This document shows, in pieces, positions 13,705 to 26,504 of a stretch of DNA of 64,000 nucleotides. A program made the position numbers and the translations under genes. The notes below the pieces were generated by a model, which worked only from the letters and a program-made list of their open reading frames with translations, was not told where the DNA came from and did not search any database. Positions within the stretch are counted from its first letter, which is position 1. Each line of letters opens with the position of its first letter. The DNA is taken from positions 682,001 to 746,000 of the forward strand of contig JACJWN010000003.1 in NCBI GenBank assembly GCA_020637165.1, written 5' to 3'. Origin of the DNA: Mycolicibacterium sp. Lineage in GTDB: Bacteria > Actinomycetota > Actinomycetes > Mycobacteriales > Mycobacteriaceae.

Positions 13705-14889
13705 TCAGCCGAGCAGTTCCCTGGCGATGATCATCTTGCGCACCTCGGTGGTGCCGGCGCCGATCTCCAGCAGCTTGATGGTGCGGAACAGCCGGTTGAC
13801 CTCGGTTTCCCAGATGTAGCCGTTGCCGCCGTGGACCTGGACGGCCCGGTCGAGGACCCGGTTGCAGGCGTCGGCGCAGAACATGACCGCCGCGGCGGTG
13901 GAGGCGTGGATGCCGCCCCGGCCGGCCTCGGCCGGATCGACGTGGCTGCATTCGTCCAGCGCCTGCCAGGACATCATCCGGGCCGCCTGGACGTCGACGA
14001 ACATCTCGGCGATCAGCGACTGCACCATCTGGAATTCAGCGATCGGCTTGCCGAACTGCCGGCGGGTCTTGGCGAACTCGATGGCCAGCTGCAGCGCCCG
14101 CTCGGCGATCCCAACGCTGATGCTCGACACCGCCGCCCGTTCCAGGTCCAGACCGCTCATCACCACCCGGTGCCCCTCGTGCTCGGCGCCGACGATGTTG
14201 GCGGCCGGAACCACCATGTCGTCGAAGACCAGCTCGGCGGTCTGCGATCCCCGGAAGCCCATCTTGACCAGCTTCTGCGCCACCTGGAATCCGGGGGTGG
14301 CGGTGTCGACGACGAACGCGGTGATGCCCTTGGAGCCGCGGTCGGGGATGGTCTTGGCGTAGAGCAGGCAGACGTCGGCGATGGGGCCGTTGGTGATGTA
14401 GAGCTTCGATCCGGTGATCCGGTAGACGTCGCCGTCGCGAACCGCCCGGGTGCGCATGGACCCGAGCGCGTCCGAGCCGGCTCCGGGCTCGGTCAGGCCG
14501 AGGCAACCCACCCACTGGCCCGAGCACAGCTTCGGCAGATAGCGCTGCCGCAGCGTGTCGTCGGCGTTGAGGTAGATGTTGTTGGCGCACAGGTTGTCGT
14601 GGGCGACCAGGCTCAGCGCGACGGCGGGATTCCAGCGCGCGAAGGCCTGCACCACCAGTCCCGCCTCCAGCAGCGACATTCCCGCTCCGCCGTAGTCCGC
14701 CCCGATGGTCGCGCCGAGCATCCCGTGCCGGCCCATATCGGCGAAGAGTTCCGGCGGCCACCATTCCTCGTCGTCCATCCGCTGGGCCAGCGGCGCCAGC
14801 CGCTTGCGGGCGAAATCGTCCGCCTGGCCCAGGAGGTGCTCCTGATCAGGTGTCAGGCTGAAGCGGGCGGCGGCGGCGTCGACGGACAT
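13705..14889 (-). CDS. Acyl-CoA dehydrogenase, isovaleryl-CoA-dehydrogenase type
   Basis: 394 residues from ATG, full length. The FAD region (CLGLTEPGAGSDA at about 129-141, YITNGP) and C-terminal IGAGTTEVRKMI are clear. The usual catalytic Glu of the C-terminal YEGT motif is replaced by Gly, and Glu250 in GLDLER sits where the catalytic Glu of isovaleryl-CoA dehydrogenase does, so branched short acyl-CoA is the likely substrate. Position matches fadE21 (Rv2789c) of H37Rv, but orthology is not proven. Confidence 0.88.
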   Translation of the reverse strand: MSVDAAAARFSLTPDQEHLLGQADDFARKRLAPLAQRMDDEEWWPPELFADMGRHGMLGATIGADYGGAGMSLLEAGLVVQAFARWNPAVALSLVAHDNLCANNIYLNADDTLRQRYLPKLCSGQWVGCLGLTEPGAGSDALGSMRTRAVRDGDVYRITGSKLYITNGPIADVCLLYAKTIPDRGSKGITAFVVDTATPGFQVAQKLVKMGFRGSQTAELVFDDMVVPAANIVGAEHEGHRVVMSGLDLERAAVSSISVGIAERALQLAIEFAKTRRQFGKPIAEFQMVQSLIAEMFVDVQAARMMSWQALDECSHVDPAEAGRGGIHASTAAAVMFCADACNRVLDRAVQVHGGNGYIWETEVNRLFRTIKLLEIGAGTTEVRKMIIARELLG

Positions 14890-14919
14890 GCCCGGACCCT
14901 ATCGGCCCGGAAATTCCAC

Positions 14920-15816
14920 TTACAGCGTCGCCGGGCGGATCACCACCACGGACTTGGTGCCCGCTCCCCGGTCTTGCAGCAGTGCGATGACCCGCCCGCC
15001 GGGATCGGCGGCCGCGTAGACGCCGTCGATGCCTGCTGCGGGCAGCTGCCGGCCGTGGCCGGCGTCGACCGCCTGTTCTGCGGTGATGTCGCGGCGGGGA
15101 AAGGCCAGCAGGCAGGCCTCGTCGAGGCTGTAACTCAGCGACGGGGTCTCGGCCAGGGTGTCCAGGGTGCGGGCGTGGTCCAGCCCGTAGCCGCCGACCC
15201 GGGTGCGCCGCAACGCGGTCAGATGCCCGCCGACACCCAGTGCCGCTCCGAGGTCACGGGCCAGCGCCCGGATGTAGGTGCCCGAGGAACAGTCGACCTC
15301 GACGTCTACGTCGAGGAACGGGCCGTCCCGGCGGATGGCCAGCAGGTCGAATCGGTCCACCCGAACCACCCGTGCGGCCAACTCCACCGGCTTGCCTTCA
15401 CGGGCCAGTTGGTAGGCACGCTTGCCGCCGATCTTGACCGCGCTGACCGCCGAGGGCCGCTGGGAGATCTCGCCGCGAAGCTGGGCGACACCCCCGGCGA
15501 TCGCTTCGTCTGTCACATTCTCGCTCGAAAGATCCTGCAGCACTTCACCTTCGGCATCGTCGGTGGTGGTGGTGCGGCCCAGCCTGATGGTGGCCGCGTA
15601 GGACTTCGAGGTTCCGCTGATCAGACCCAGGATCTTGGTGGCCCGTTCGATGCCGACCACCAGCACGCCGGTGGCCATCGGGTCCAGGGTGCCGGCGTGG
15701 CCGACTTTGCGGGTGCCGAAGATCCGGCGGCACCGGGAGACGACGTCGTGGCTGGTCATGCCGGCGGGTTTGTCGACGACGACGATCCCGGGCTCGGGCC
15801 CTGCTCCGGCGCTCAC
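14920..15816 (-). CDS. truB: tRNA pseudouridine-55 synthase
   Basis: 298 residues from a GTG at 15816 that overlaps the pptT stop in GTGA. The catalytic Asp is in [14 protein letters not shown] (about 40-53), and [11 protein letters not shown] near the N-terminus is typical. It forms psi-55 in the T-loop of tRNAs. C-terminal RNA-binding region present. Matches Rv2793c and its coupling to pptT. Confidence 0.96.
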   Translation of the reverse strand: MSAGAGPEPGIVVVDKPAGMTSHDVVSRCRRIFGTRKVGHAGTLDPMATGVLVVGIERATKILGLISGTSKSYAATIRLGRTTTTDDAEGEVLQDLSSENVTDEAIAGGVAQLRGEISQRPSAVSAVKIGGKRAYQLAREGKPVELAARVVRVDRFDLLAIRRDGPFLDVDVEVDCSSGTYIRALARDLGAALGVGGHLTALRRTRVGGYGLDHARTLDTLAETPSLSYSLDEACLLAFPRRDITAEQAVDAGHGRQLPAAGIDGVYAAADPGGRVIALLQDRGAGTKSVVVIRPATL

Positions 15817-16481
15817 AGCACAATCCCCGTCAGCGCCAGGCCACCGGCCACCGACCAACGGCCGGACAGCTCCCGCAACGGCGGTCCGCTGCGGGCGGCG
15901 GGGTCGATCAGGATGCGGGAGACGAACTCCCCGGCGCTGCCCGAGGAATCCACCTCGAAGGTGATGTGGGCGTCCTCGAATCCGAGCCAGCGCCGGGTCA
16001 GCGGGAACCACGCCTTGTAGGTCGCCTCCTTGGCGCAGAACAGGATTCGGTCCCAGTGCAGACCGCCCGGCAGGGCCGCGATCTCACGGCGCTCCGCGGG
16101 CAGGCTGACGGCCTCGAGCACGCGGTCCGGCAGCACGTCGTGGGGTTCGGCGTCGATGCCCACCGAACGCACAGCGGCACTGCGGCCCACCACCGCGCCG
16201 CGGTAGCCCTTGGTGTGGGTGAGGCTGCCCACCACCCCGGCGGGCCAGCAGGGCTCGCCCTTGTCCCCCTTGAGAATCGGCGCGGCCGGCATACCGAGTC
16301 GTTCCAGCGCGACCCGGGCGCAATGGCGCACCGTCACGAACTCGTTGCGCCGCTTGGCCACCGAACTGGCGATCAGCGGCTCCTCCTCGGGCAGCGGCAC
16401 GAGGTCGGGCGGATCCTCGTAGAGTTCGGCAAAGACCAGATCGGCGATTTCGGGCAGCACCGCGCCCAGATTCCCGCTCAT
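15813..16481 (-). CDS. pptT: 4'-phosphopantetheinyl transferase PptT
   Basis: 222 residues from an ATG overlapping the pptH stop (ATGA). The Sfp-type motifs are present: [15 protein letters not shown] (metal-binding Asp/Glu) and [11 protein letters not shown]. It transfers phosphopantetheine from CoA to type I fatty acid and polyketide synthases and other carrier proteins, and is essential in M. tuberculosis. The three genes pptH-pptT-truB overlap by four bases each and should be translated together. Confidence 0.96.
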   Translation of the reverse strand: MSGNLGAVLPEIADLVFAELYEDPPDLVPLPEEEPLIASSVAKRRNEFVTVRHCARVALERLGMPAAPILKGDKGEPCWPAGVVGSLTHTKGYRGAVVGRSAAVRSVGIDAEPHDVLPDRVLEAVSLPAERREIAALPGGLHWDRILFCAKEATYKAWFPLTRRWLGFEDAHITFEVDSSGSAGEFVSRILIDPAARSGPPLRELSGRWSVAGGLALTGIVL

Positions 16482-17413
16482 CGGCGCCTGCTGCGCAGTC
16501 GGTCGCGGAACGCCTCGGCCTGCTCGCGCATCTGCGGGGTGATCACGAAGTGCCCGCCGAACTCGTTGAGGTAGCCGGGCGCGTAGTCGGGGTCCGGCAG
16601 CACCTGGCGCAGCCAGCGGTAGGGCTTGCGCCGCCGCCATTCCCGCGGATACCCCACCGACACCTCCTCGAAGCGCACCCCGTCGTACCACGTGGTGCGC
16701 GGGATGTGCAGGTGGCCGTAAACCGAGCACACCGCGTTGTAGCGGGTGTGCCAGTCGGCCGTCTCGACGGTGCCGCACCAGAGCGAGAACTCCGGGAAGA
16801 ACAGCATTTCGCACGGCTGGCGCACCAGCGGAAAGTGGTTCACCAGGACGGTCGGCACCATCCAATCGAGCTCCTCCAACCTGGCCCTGGTGTAGGCCAG
16901 CCGGTCGCGGCACCAGGCGTCGCGGGTGGCATAGGGCTCGCACGACAGCAGGAACTCGTCGGTGGCGACGACGTTGCGGCCCTTGGCGATTGCCAGCCCT
17001 TCGGCCTTGGTGGCCGCCCCCTCCGGCAGGAAGGTGTAGTCGTAGAGCAGGAACATCGGCACGATGGTGGCTGGGCCGCCCTGCTCGGTCCACACCGGAT
17101 AGGGGTGCTCGGGGGTGATAACGCCCATCTCGTCGCACATCTCGACAAGGTGGTCGTAGCGGGCCCGGCCGAACACCTGCACCGGATCCTTGCCGGTGGT
17201 CCACAGTTCGTGGTTGCCCGGCACCCAGATGACCTTGGCGAACCGGCGGCGCAGCAGGTCCAGCGACCACCGGATGTCGTCGGTGCGTTCGGCGACGTCA
17301 CCGGCGACGATCAGCCAGTCGTCTCCGGTGGCCGGGTACAGCGACTCGGTGACCGGCTTGTTGCCGGTGTGCCCGGTATGCAAGTCGCTGATCGCCCAGA
17401 GGGTGGGTGCCAC
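16478..17413 (-). CDS. pptH: Phosphopantetheinyl hydrolase, metallophosphoesterase family
   Basis: 311 residues from GTG. Metallophosphoesterase motifs are in order: SDLHTGH (10), AGDVAE (about 38-43), GNHELW (about 66-71), and later NHFPLV and YGHLHIP. It corresponds to Rv2795c, reported as the enzyme that removes phosphopantetheine from carrier proteins and so opposes PptT. Here it is directly upstream of, and overlaps, pptT. Its start is 37 bases from the divergent CocE gene. Confidence 0.9.
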   Translation of the reverse strand: MAPTLWAISDLHTGHTGNKPVTESLYPATGDDWLIVAGDVAERTDDIRWSLDLLRRRFAKVIWVPGNHELWTTGKDPVQVFGRARYDHLVEMCDEMGVITPEHPYPVWTEQGGPATIVPMFLLYDYTFLPEGAATKAEGLAIAKGRNVVATDEFLLSCEPYATRDAWCRDRLAYTRARLEELDWMVPTVLVNHFPLVRQPCEMLFFPEFSLWCGTVETADWHTRYNAVCSVYGHLHIPRTTWYDGVRFEEVSVGYPREWRRRKPYRWLRQVLPDPDYAPGYLNEFGGHFVITPQMREQAEAFRDRLRSRRR

Positions 17414-17450
17414 GACCCATCAGCCTACTTGCGGTCAATATCCTGATCGC

Positions 17451-19088
17451 GTGGCGAGCACACGGCTGACCGACCGGGCGATCGCCCGGGCCCTACGGCT
17501 TCCTGCGCCGAATACCGGGTACAGCGTCGACAAGGGGTTACGCGTCCCGATGCGCGACGGCGCCGAGTTGGTCGCCGACCACTACCGGCCGCTTGCCGGC
17601 ACCCCGCGCGGCACCATTCTGGTGCGCGGCCCCTACGGCCGGTCCTTGCCGTTCGCGCTGATCTACGCGCGGATCTACGCGGCCCGCGGCTACCACGTGC
17701 TGTTGCAGAGCGTGCGGGGCACGTTCGGTTCCGGCGGGACGTTCGTGCCGATGGTCCACGAGGTCGACGACGCCGCCGACACCGTGGCGTGGTTGCGCGA
17801 ACAGCCCTGGTTCACCGGCACATTCGCCACCATCGGGTTGTCGTATCTGGGTTTCACCCAGTGGGCGCTGCTGTCGGATCCGCCGCCGGAGCTGGCAGCG
17901 GCGGTGATCAGCATCGGCCCGCATGACCTGTACGCCTCCACCTGGGGTTCGGGTGCGTTCGCGCTGGGCGACTTCCTGGGCTGGGCGGACATGATGGCCC
18001 ATCAGGAGCAGGGCCCGCTGAAGCGAGCGTCCTACCAGATCAACGCGACGCGCCGGCTGCGGCGGGCGGTGCGCGACGTGCCGTTGGGCGAGGCCGGGCG
18101 GGCGCTGCTGGGCGGGCGCTCGCCGTGGTACGAGAGCTGGCTGGCACACCCCGACCGCGACGATCCGTTCTGGGCGCCGATGAGCATGACGGCCGCACTG
18201 GACTGCGCCGCGGTGCCGGTGCTGCTGCTGACCGGCTGGCAGGACGTGTTCCTCGACCAGACCCTGGAGCAATTCGGGCACCTGCGCCGCCGCGGTGTCG
18301 ACGTCGCGATGACCGTCGGGCCGTGGACCCACGACGGGATGGCGACCCGGGGTACGGCCGTCACCGCCACCGAGACGCTGTCCTGGCTTGATCGCCACCT
18401 CGCCGCAGATCCCGAACCTCCGCGTCGCCAACCGCTTCGGATCCACGTCACCGGAAGCGGCGGCGGTTGGATCGATCTAGACGAGTGGCCGCCGAAGCGC
18501 ACCGTCGAGCGGGTTTTCTATCCGCAGCCGGACCGGGGCTTGGGGATAAGCGCCCCGGCCGCGGACGCCGAACCCTCGACGTTCCGCTATGACCCGACCG
18601 ACCCCACGCCGACGGTGGGCGGGCGACTGCTGTCCCGGCAGGCCGGCTACCGCGACGACTCAACGCTGGCCAGGCGCCCCGACGTGCTGAGCTTCACCAG
18701 CGAACCGCTCGCGGCGGAGACGGCGGTCTCCGGCAGACCGGCCGTCGAACTGGACTACCGCTGCGACAACCCGCACTTCGACGTCTTCGCCCGGATCAGC
18801 GAGGTGGAGGCGAGCGGGGCATCCCGCAACGTCAGCGACGGCTTCCGCCGGTTCAAGGGTCTTCCGGACCAGCCCCTTCGGCTCGAACTGGACCCGATCG
18901 CGCACCGTTTCGCCGCCGGATCCCGGATCCGGGTGCTGATCGCCGGCGGCTCGCACCCCCGTTTCGCCCGCAATCTGGGCACCGGCGAGCCGGATATCGG
19001 CGGCCGGCGGATGGTCGCCTCGACACACACCCTGCGGCACGGTCCGTCCTCGCGGGTGGTGCTGCCGGTCGCCGGCGCCGCGGGTTAG
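17451..19088 (+). CDS. CocE/NonD-family hydrolase (X-Pro dipeptidyl-peptidase fold)
   Basis: 545 residues from GTG. N-terminal peptidase-S15-type alpha/beta hydrolase with nucleophile Ser in GLSYLGF (about residue 131), followed by the cap region, an Asp in GWQDVFLDQ and a His in GPWTHDG. The C-terminal jelly-roll domain (about 330-545) is the family's galactose-binding-like domain. Probably acts on esters or acyl-peptide bonds; substrate unknown. Resembles Rv2800. A start further upstream would run into pptH on the other strand. Confidence 0.88.
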   Translation: MASTRLTDRAIARALRLPAPNTGYSVDKGLRVPMRDGAELVADHYRPLAGTPRGTILVRGPYGRSLPFALIYARIYAARGYHVLLQSVRGTFGSGGTFVPMVHEVDDAADTVAWLREQPWFTGTFATIGLSYLGFTQWALLSDPPPELAAAVISIGPHDLYASTWGSGAFALGDFLGWADMMAHQEQGPLKRASYQINATRRLRRAVRDVPLGEAGRALLGGRSPWYESWLAHPDRDDPFWAPMSMTAALDCAAVPVLLLTGWQDVFLDQTLEQFGHLRRRGVDVAMTVGPWTHDGMATRGTAVTATETLSWLDRHLAADPEPPRRQPLRIHVTGSGGGWIDLDEWPPKRTVERVFYPQPDRGLGISAPAADAEPSTFRYDPTDPTPTVGGRLLSRQAGYRDDSTLARRPDVLSFTSEPLAAETAVSGRPAVELDYRCDNPHFDVFARISEVEASGASRNVSDGFRRFKGLPDQPLRLELDPIAHRFAAGSRIRVLIAGGSHPRFARNLGTGEPDIGGRRMVASTHTLRHGPSSRVVLPVAGAAG

Positions 19089-19357
19089 TTGGTCGGGGCC
19101 GGCTGCGACTCGGTCGGTTCGCAGTCGTCGCCGGTCGTACCCATGCACGGCACCTGCTGATCGGATGCCGGCGGCGGTGGCGGCTGCAGCGGCGCGGTGG
19201 AGGTCTCGGTGACGACCGGCGCGTCCGGAACCTCGCGCGAACCGGAGTCCGGGGTGTACCCGGCGGCGAAGAAGATCGCGATCGCCGAGGACAGCAACAG
19301 CACCGCCGCGCCCACCGCGAGCAGAATCTTGGGGTTGACCATCTTCCGATTCGTCAC
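19085..19357 (-). CDS. Small single-pass membrane protein with Pro-rich tail
   Basis: 90 residues from GTG; a start at the ATG of MVNPK (19342) is also possible. One hydrophobic helix at about 11-33, then an extracytoplasmic Pro/Thr/Ser-rich tail with two Cys (VPCMGTTGDDC) that could form a disulfide. Ends four bases inside the convergent CocE gene. I do not recognise a named family; the layout (short cytoplasmic end, one TM, Pro-rich tail) is common among mycobacterial envelope proteins. Confidence 0.6.
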   Translation of the reverse strand: MTNRKMVNPKILLAVGAAVLLLSSAIAIFFAAGYTPDSGSREVPDAPVVTETSTAPLQPPPPPASDQQVPCMGTTGDDCEPTESQPAPTN

Positions 19358-19430
19358 CGGACGAGCCTGCCAGCGATTTCCGTCGCGCGCCAGAGCCTTA
19401 GGGCTCTGATCGGGCGGTTACGGTGGCGGT

Positions 19431-20186
19431 ATGGCTAGCGACATCCTGCTCATCGACACCGCCGACCGGGTCCGGACGGTCACGCTGAACCGTCCGGACT
19501 CCCGCAACGCGCTGTCCTCGGCACTGCGGACCCGGTTCTTCGCCGCCCTGGCCGAAGCCGACGCCGACGCCGAGGTCGATGTGGTGATCGTCACCGGGGC
19601 CGATCCGGTGTTCTGCGCCGGACTTGACCTCAAGGAACTCGGTGACAGCACCGACCTGCCCGACATCTCGCCGAAGTGGCCGCCGATGAGCACACCGGTC
19701 ATCGGCGCGATCAACGGCGCGGCCGTCACCGGCGGCCTGGAACTGGCGCTGTATTGCGACATCCTCATCGCCTCCGAGCGGGCCCGGTTCGCCGACACCC
19801 ATGCCCGCGTCGGACTGCTGCCCACCTGGGGCCTCAGCGTGCGGCTGCCGCAGAAGGTCGGCGTCGGGATGGCGCGCCGGATGAGCCTCACCGGGGACTA
19901 CCTGTCCGCCGAGGATGCCCTGCGGGCCGGACTGGTCACCCAGGTCGTGGCGCACGACGACCTGATGCCGACCGCGCGGGCGGTGGCCGCCTCGATCGTC
20001 GGCAACAACCGCAAGGCGGTGCGGGCACTGCTGGAGTCCTACCACCGCATCGACGGCGCGGGCACCAGCGCCGGGCTGTGGATGGAGGCCGAAGCGGCCA
20101 AGGCCTGGATGCGCTCGGCCAGCGGCGAGGACATCGCCGCCAGCCGGGCGTCGGTGATCCAGCGTGGGCGCACCCAACTCGGCTGA
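19431..20186 (+). CDS. echA16: Enoyl-CoA hydratase/isomerase family protein EchA16-like
   Basis: 251 residues from ATG. The crotonase fold is clear: FCAGLDLKEL (61-70) and NGAAVTGGLELALYCD with Glu104 in the place of the first catalytic Glu. The second catalytic Glu of crotonases, 20 residues on, is His124 here, so classical hydration of enoyl-CoA is doubtful and an isomerase, hydrolase or altered mechanism is possible. Symbol given by similarity and by order relative to Rv2831; moderate certainty. Confidence 0.85.
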   Translation: MASDILLIDTADRVRTVTLNRPDSRNALSSALRTRFFAALAEADADAEVDVVIVTGADPVFCAGLDLKELGDSTDLPDISPKWPPMSTPVIGAINGAAVTGGLELALYCDILIASERARFADTHARVGLLPTWGLSVRLPQKVGVGMARRMSLTGDYLSAEDALRAGLVTQVVAHDDLMPTARAVAASIVGNNRKAVRALLESYHRIDGAGTSAGLWMEAEAAKAWMRSASGEDIAASRASVIQRGRTQLG

Positions 20187-20217
20187 GATCGGCATTTCGG
20201 CGACCGACGACGAGTGA

Positions 20218-20244
20218 TACCGCGTTGGTACCATGGCGCCATGG
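20218..20244. promoter_or_regulatory. Nested palindromes at the start of the TA operon
   Basis: TACC-GCGTT-GGTA (20218-20230) is followed directly by the perfect 14-base palindrome CCATGGCGCCATGG (20231-20244), which overlaps the antitoxin start codon at 20241. Type II antitoxins with ribbon-helix-helix folds bind such palindromes to repress their own operon. Inferred from symmetry and position. Confidence 0.5.
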
Positions 20245-20441
20245 CCATGACCCTGCGCCTGTCCGAAGAACAGACCGCCAAGCTGCGTGCCGCGGCGGAA
20301 CGCGACGGAATCTCCATGCACGCGGCGGTCCTCAAGGCAGTCGACGACTACGTTGAAAGTCGCACCAAACGCCGGGACCAAATGCTGGCCGGAATCGTAA
20401 GAGACCATAACGGTCTCCTGCGGCGCCTCGCGGAATCGTGA
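20241..20441 (+). CDS. Ribbon-helix-helix antitoxin of a Doc-type TA pair
   Basis: 66 residues from the ATG at 20241; the in-frame start at 20214 would include unrelated sequence upstream of the palindrome. The N-terminus gives a beta strand plus two helices (TLRLSEEQTAKLRAAAERDG and ISMHAAVLKAVDDYV), the CopG/RHH pattern. The C-terminal 20 residues (basic and Leu-rich) would be the toxin-binding tail. Its stop overlaps the toxin start in GTGA, which is strong support for a TA operon. Confidence 0.75.
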   Translation: MAMTLRLSEEQTAKLRAAAERDGISMHAAVLKAVDDYVESRTKRRDQMLAGIVRDHNGLLRRLAES

Positions 20442-20815
20442 TCCACTACCTGACACTGGATGATGTCCTCGCCGCCGCCGAAGCACACCTCGGCCACCCC
20501 GCAGACGTCGGCGACTACGGATTGCTCGAGTCCGCCGTCGCGCGCCCACAGGCGACAGTGTTCGGAGAGGATGCCTACCCAGATCTTCATCAGAAAGCAG
20601 CGGCGCTGCTCCAATCCCTGGCGACGAACCATGCTCTGATCGACGGCAACAAGCGCACGGCCTTCGTCGCGACAGCGCTGTTCTACATGATGAATGGTCA
20701 TCGCATCCCGGCAGAACCCGAGGACGAGCTCTTCGACTTCGTGATCGCAGTGGCGACGAGGGACCTCACCGCAGTGCCGGAGATCGCCGATGGGCTGGCC
20801 CGGTGGGTGCACTGA
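20438..20815 (+). CDS. Doc (death-on-curing) toxin, Fic superfamily
   Basis: 125 residues from GTG. The Fic/Doc active-site loop is H65-ALIDGNKR-73 (consensus HxFx[D/N]xNKR), with Leu at the usual Phe position. Doc toxins phosphorylate EF-Tu, while Fic relatives AMPylate. The short length without an N-terminal flap is typical of Doc. Paired with the overlapping RHH antitoxin. Convergent with dinF, 20 bases apart. Confidence 0.85.
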   Translation: MIHYLTLDDVLAAAEAHLGHPADVGDYGLLESAVARPQATVFGEDAYPDLHQKAAALLQSLATNHALIDGNKRTAFVATALFYMMNGHRIPAEPEDELFDFVIAVATRDLTAVPEIADGLARWVH

Positions 20816-20835
20816 CGGCTCACAGCGCGGACCGC

Positions 20836-23612
<2,777 letters not shown>

Positions 23613-23618
23613 GACGCG

Positions 23619-26426
23619 TCAGGTCCGCGCTTTCTCGACCAGCTCGTACGTCTCGATGACGTCACCCTCCTTGATGTCGGAGTAGGTGACGGTCAGACCG
23701 CACTCGTAACCCTCGCGGACCTCGGTGACGTCGTCCTTCTCCCGCCGCAGCGAGGAGATGGTGAGGTTCTCGGCGATGACCACGTTGTCCCGCAGCAACC
23801 GGGCCTTGGCGTTGCGCCGCATGATGCCCGACTGCACCAGGCAGCCCGCGATATTGCCCACCTTCGAGGACTTGAACAGCGCCCGGATCTCGGCCCGGCC
23901 GAGCTCCTTTTCCTCGTAGATCGGCTTGAGCATGCCCTTGAGGGCCTTCTCGATCTCGTCGATCGCCTGGTAGATCACCGAGTAGTAGCGCATCTCCACG
24001 CCCTCGCGGTTGGCCAGCTCGGTGGCCTTGCCCTCCGCGCGGACGTTGAACCCGATGATGATGGCGTCCGAGGCCGAAGCCAGGTTGACGTTGGTTTCGG
24101 TGATCCCACCGACACCGCGGTCGATGACCCGCAGTTCCACCTCGTCGTCGACCTGGATGCCCAAAAGGGCCTCCTCGAGCGCCTCGACCGTACCGGCGTT
24201 GTCGCCCTTGAGGATGAGGTTGAGCTGGCTGGTCTCCTTGAGTGCCGACTCCAGGTCCTCCAGGCTGATCCGCTTGCGCGCGCGGGCCGCCAGCGCGTTG
24301 CGCTTGCGCGCGCTGCGCCGGTCGGCGATCTGGCGGGCGATCCGGTCTTCGTCGACGACCAGGAAGTTGTCGCCGGCACCGGGCACCGAGGTGAAGCCGA
24401 TGACCTGGACCGGACGCGAGGGCAGCGCCTCGGTGACGTCCTCGCCGTGCTCGTCGACCATCCGTCGCACGCGGCCATAGGCGTCGCCGGCCACCACCGA
24501 GTCGCCCACCCGCAGCGTGCCGCGCTGGATCAGCACGGTGGCCACCGGGCCGCGGCCGCGGTCCAGGTGCGCCTCGATGGCCACGCCCTGGGCTTCCATG
24601 TCGGGATTGGCCCGCAGGTCCAGCGACGCGTCGGCGGTCAGCAGCACGGCCTCTTCCAGCGCCTTGATGTTGGTGCCGGCCTTGGCCGAGATGTCGACGA
24701 ACATGGTGTCGCCGCCGAAGTCCTCGGCGACCAGTCCGTACTCGGTGAGCTGGGCCCGGATCTTCTGCGGATCGGCGCCCTCCTTGTCGATCTTGTTGAC
24801 CGCCACCACGATCGGGACATCGGCCGCCTGCGCGTGGTTGATCGCCTCCACCGTCTGGGGCATCACGCCGTCGTCGGCGGCCACCACCAGGATGGCGATA
24901 TCGGTGGCCTTGGCGCCGCGGGCCCGCATGGCGGTGAACGCCTCGTGGCCCGGGGTGTCGATGAAGGTGATCAACCGCTCGACACCGTCGTGCTCGACCT
25001 CGACCTGATAGGCGCCGATGTGCTGGGTGATGCCGCCGGCCTCGCCCTCGCGCACGGATGCCTGCCGGATGGTGTCCAGCAGTCGGGTCTTGCCGTGGTC
25101 GACGTGGCCCATCACGGTGACCACCGGGGGACGCTGTTCGAGATCCTCCTCGCCGCCCTCGTCCTCGCCGTAGGTGAGGTCGAAGGATTCCAGCAGTTCG
25201 CGGTCCTCGTCCTCGGGCGAGACCACCTGCACGACATAGTTCATCTCACTGCCAAGCAGTTCGAGGGTGTCGTCGCCCACCGACTGGGTGGCGGTGACCA
25301 TCTCGCCCAGATTGAACAGCGCCTGAACCAGGGCAGCGGGGTTGGCGTCGATCTTCTCGGCGAAGTCGCTCAGCGACGCGCCCCGAGCCAACCGGATGGT
25401 CTCACCGTTGCCGTGCGGCAACCGCACGCCGCCGACGACCGGCGCCTGCATGTTCTCGTACTCGGCGCGTTTCGCCCGCTTGGACTTGCGACCGCGACGA
25501 GGGGCTCCACCGGGTCGGCCGAAGGCGCCGGCCGCACCACCGCGCTGGCCGGGACGGCCACCGCCGCCACCCGGGCGACCCCGGAAACCTCCGGCCGCCG
25601 CACCGCCGCCGCCGGGACCGCCGCCACCGGGACCGCCGGTGCGGTAGTTACCGCCGCCACCAGCACCACCGGGACGACCGCCCTGACCGGGACCGGGACG
25701 CGGCCCACCGCCCGGACGGGGTGCACCCGGGCGCCCGCCCGGGCGACCGACGCCGCCACCGGGACGGGGCGGCATGTTGCCGGGCGAGGCGCCGCCGGGA
25801 CGCGGGGCACCGGGGCGAGGTCCGCCGGGGCCGGGGCGCGGGCCCTGGGGCCTGGGCATCGGGGGCCGCTCGACGGGCTGCGCCGAGGAGAACGGGTTGT
25901 TGCCCACCCTCGGCGGGCGCGGGGCGCCCGGCTTGGGCGCCGCCGGACCGGGTCGCGGGCCGGGTGCGGCCGGCTTGGCCGGAGCCGCCGCCCCAGGGGC
26001 GGGCGGCACAGGGGTTGTCGGCACGGCGGTGGGCGGCGCAGGGGGCGCCGGAGGCCCGGGCACCGGGGCCGCCGGTTTGACGACGGGCGGAGCCACCACG
26101 GCGGCCGTTCCAGCGTCGGATCCCGCCACCGCTTTGGCGGCCGGCTTCGGCGATGCGGGTCCCGGAGTCTTGCCCGGCACCGCGGCCGGGGCTGCCACTG
26201 CAGGGGCCGATGCCGCTGCGGGAGCCTGCTCGGCGGCCTTCGGGGGAGCCTTCTCGGCGGCCTTACCGCCGCCGAAGGCCTCCCGCAGCCGCCGCGCCAC
26301 CGGCGCCTCGACCGTCGACGAGGCCGACTTGACGAACTCGCCCTGTTCACTCAGGCGAGCGAGAACTTCCTTGCTCGTGACACCGAGTTCCTTTGCCAAC
26401 TCGTGTACGCGGGCCTTACCTGCCAC
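23619..26426 (-). CDS. infB: Translation initiation factor IF-2
   Basis: 935 residues from GTG. N-terminal IF2_N helix domain (1-52), then a long Ala/Pro and Gly/Arg-rich linker (about 55-335, typical of actinobacterial IF-2), the G domain with GHVDHGKT (about 440), DTPGHEAF and NKID, then domains II-IV. GTPase that places initiator tRNA on the 30S subunit. Length and domain order are complete. Confidence 0.97.
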   Translation of the reverse strand: MAGKARVHELAKELGVTSKEVLARLSEQGEFVKSASSTVEAPVARRLREAFGGGKAAEKAPPKAAEQAPAAASAPAVAAPAAVPGKTPGPASPKPAAKAVAGSDAGTAAVVAPPVVKPAAPVPGPPAPPAPPTAVPTTPVPPAPGAAAPAKPAAPGPRPGPAAPKPGAPRPPRVGNNPFSSAQPVERPPMPRPQGPRPGPGGPRPGAPRPGGASPGNMPPRPGGGVGRPGGRPGAPRPGGGPRPGPGQGGRPGGAGGGGNYRTGGPGGGGPGGGGAAAGGFRGRPGGGGGRPGQRGGAAGAFGRPGGAPRRGRKSKRAKRAEYENMQAPVVGGVRLPHGNGETIRLARGASLSDFAEKIDANPAALVQALFNLGEMVTATQSVGDDTLELLGSEMNYVVQVVSPEDEDRELLESFDLTYGEDEGGEEDLEQRPPVVTVMGHVDHGKTRLLDTIRQASVREGEAGGITQHIGAYQVEVEHDGVERLITFIDTPGHEAFTAMRARGAKATDIAILVVAADDGVMPQTVEAINHAQAADVPIVVAVNKIDKEGADPQKIRAQLTEYGLVAEDFGGDTMFVDISAKAGTNIKALEEAVLLTADASLDLRANPDMEAQGVAIEAHLDRGRGPVATVLIQRGTLRVGDSVVAGDAYGRVRRMVDEHGEDVTEALPSRPVQVIGFTSVPGAGDNFLVVDEDRIARQIADRRSARKRNALAARARKRISLEDLESALKETSQLNLILKGDNAGTVEALEEALLGIQVDDEVELRVIDRGVGGITETNVNLASASDAIIIGFNVRAEGKATELANREGVEMRYYSVIYQAIDEIEKALKGMLKPIYEEKELGRAEIRALFKSSKVGNIAGCLVQSGIMRRNAKARLLRDNVVIAENLTISSLRREKDDVTEVREGYECGLTVTYSDIKEGDVIETYELVEKART

Positions 26427-26504
26427 TACATCTCCATCTCTAGAGGCGACAGCGGTGGGTGGGCCGCGCCTCGGGTTTAGCTATGACGCATGGTCATCGG
26501 GACT

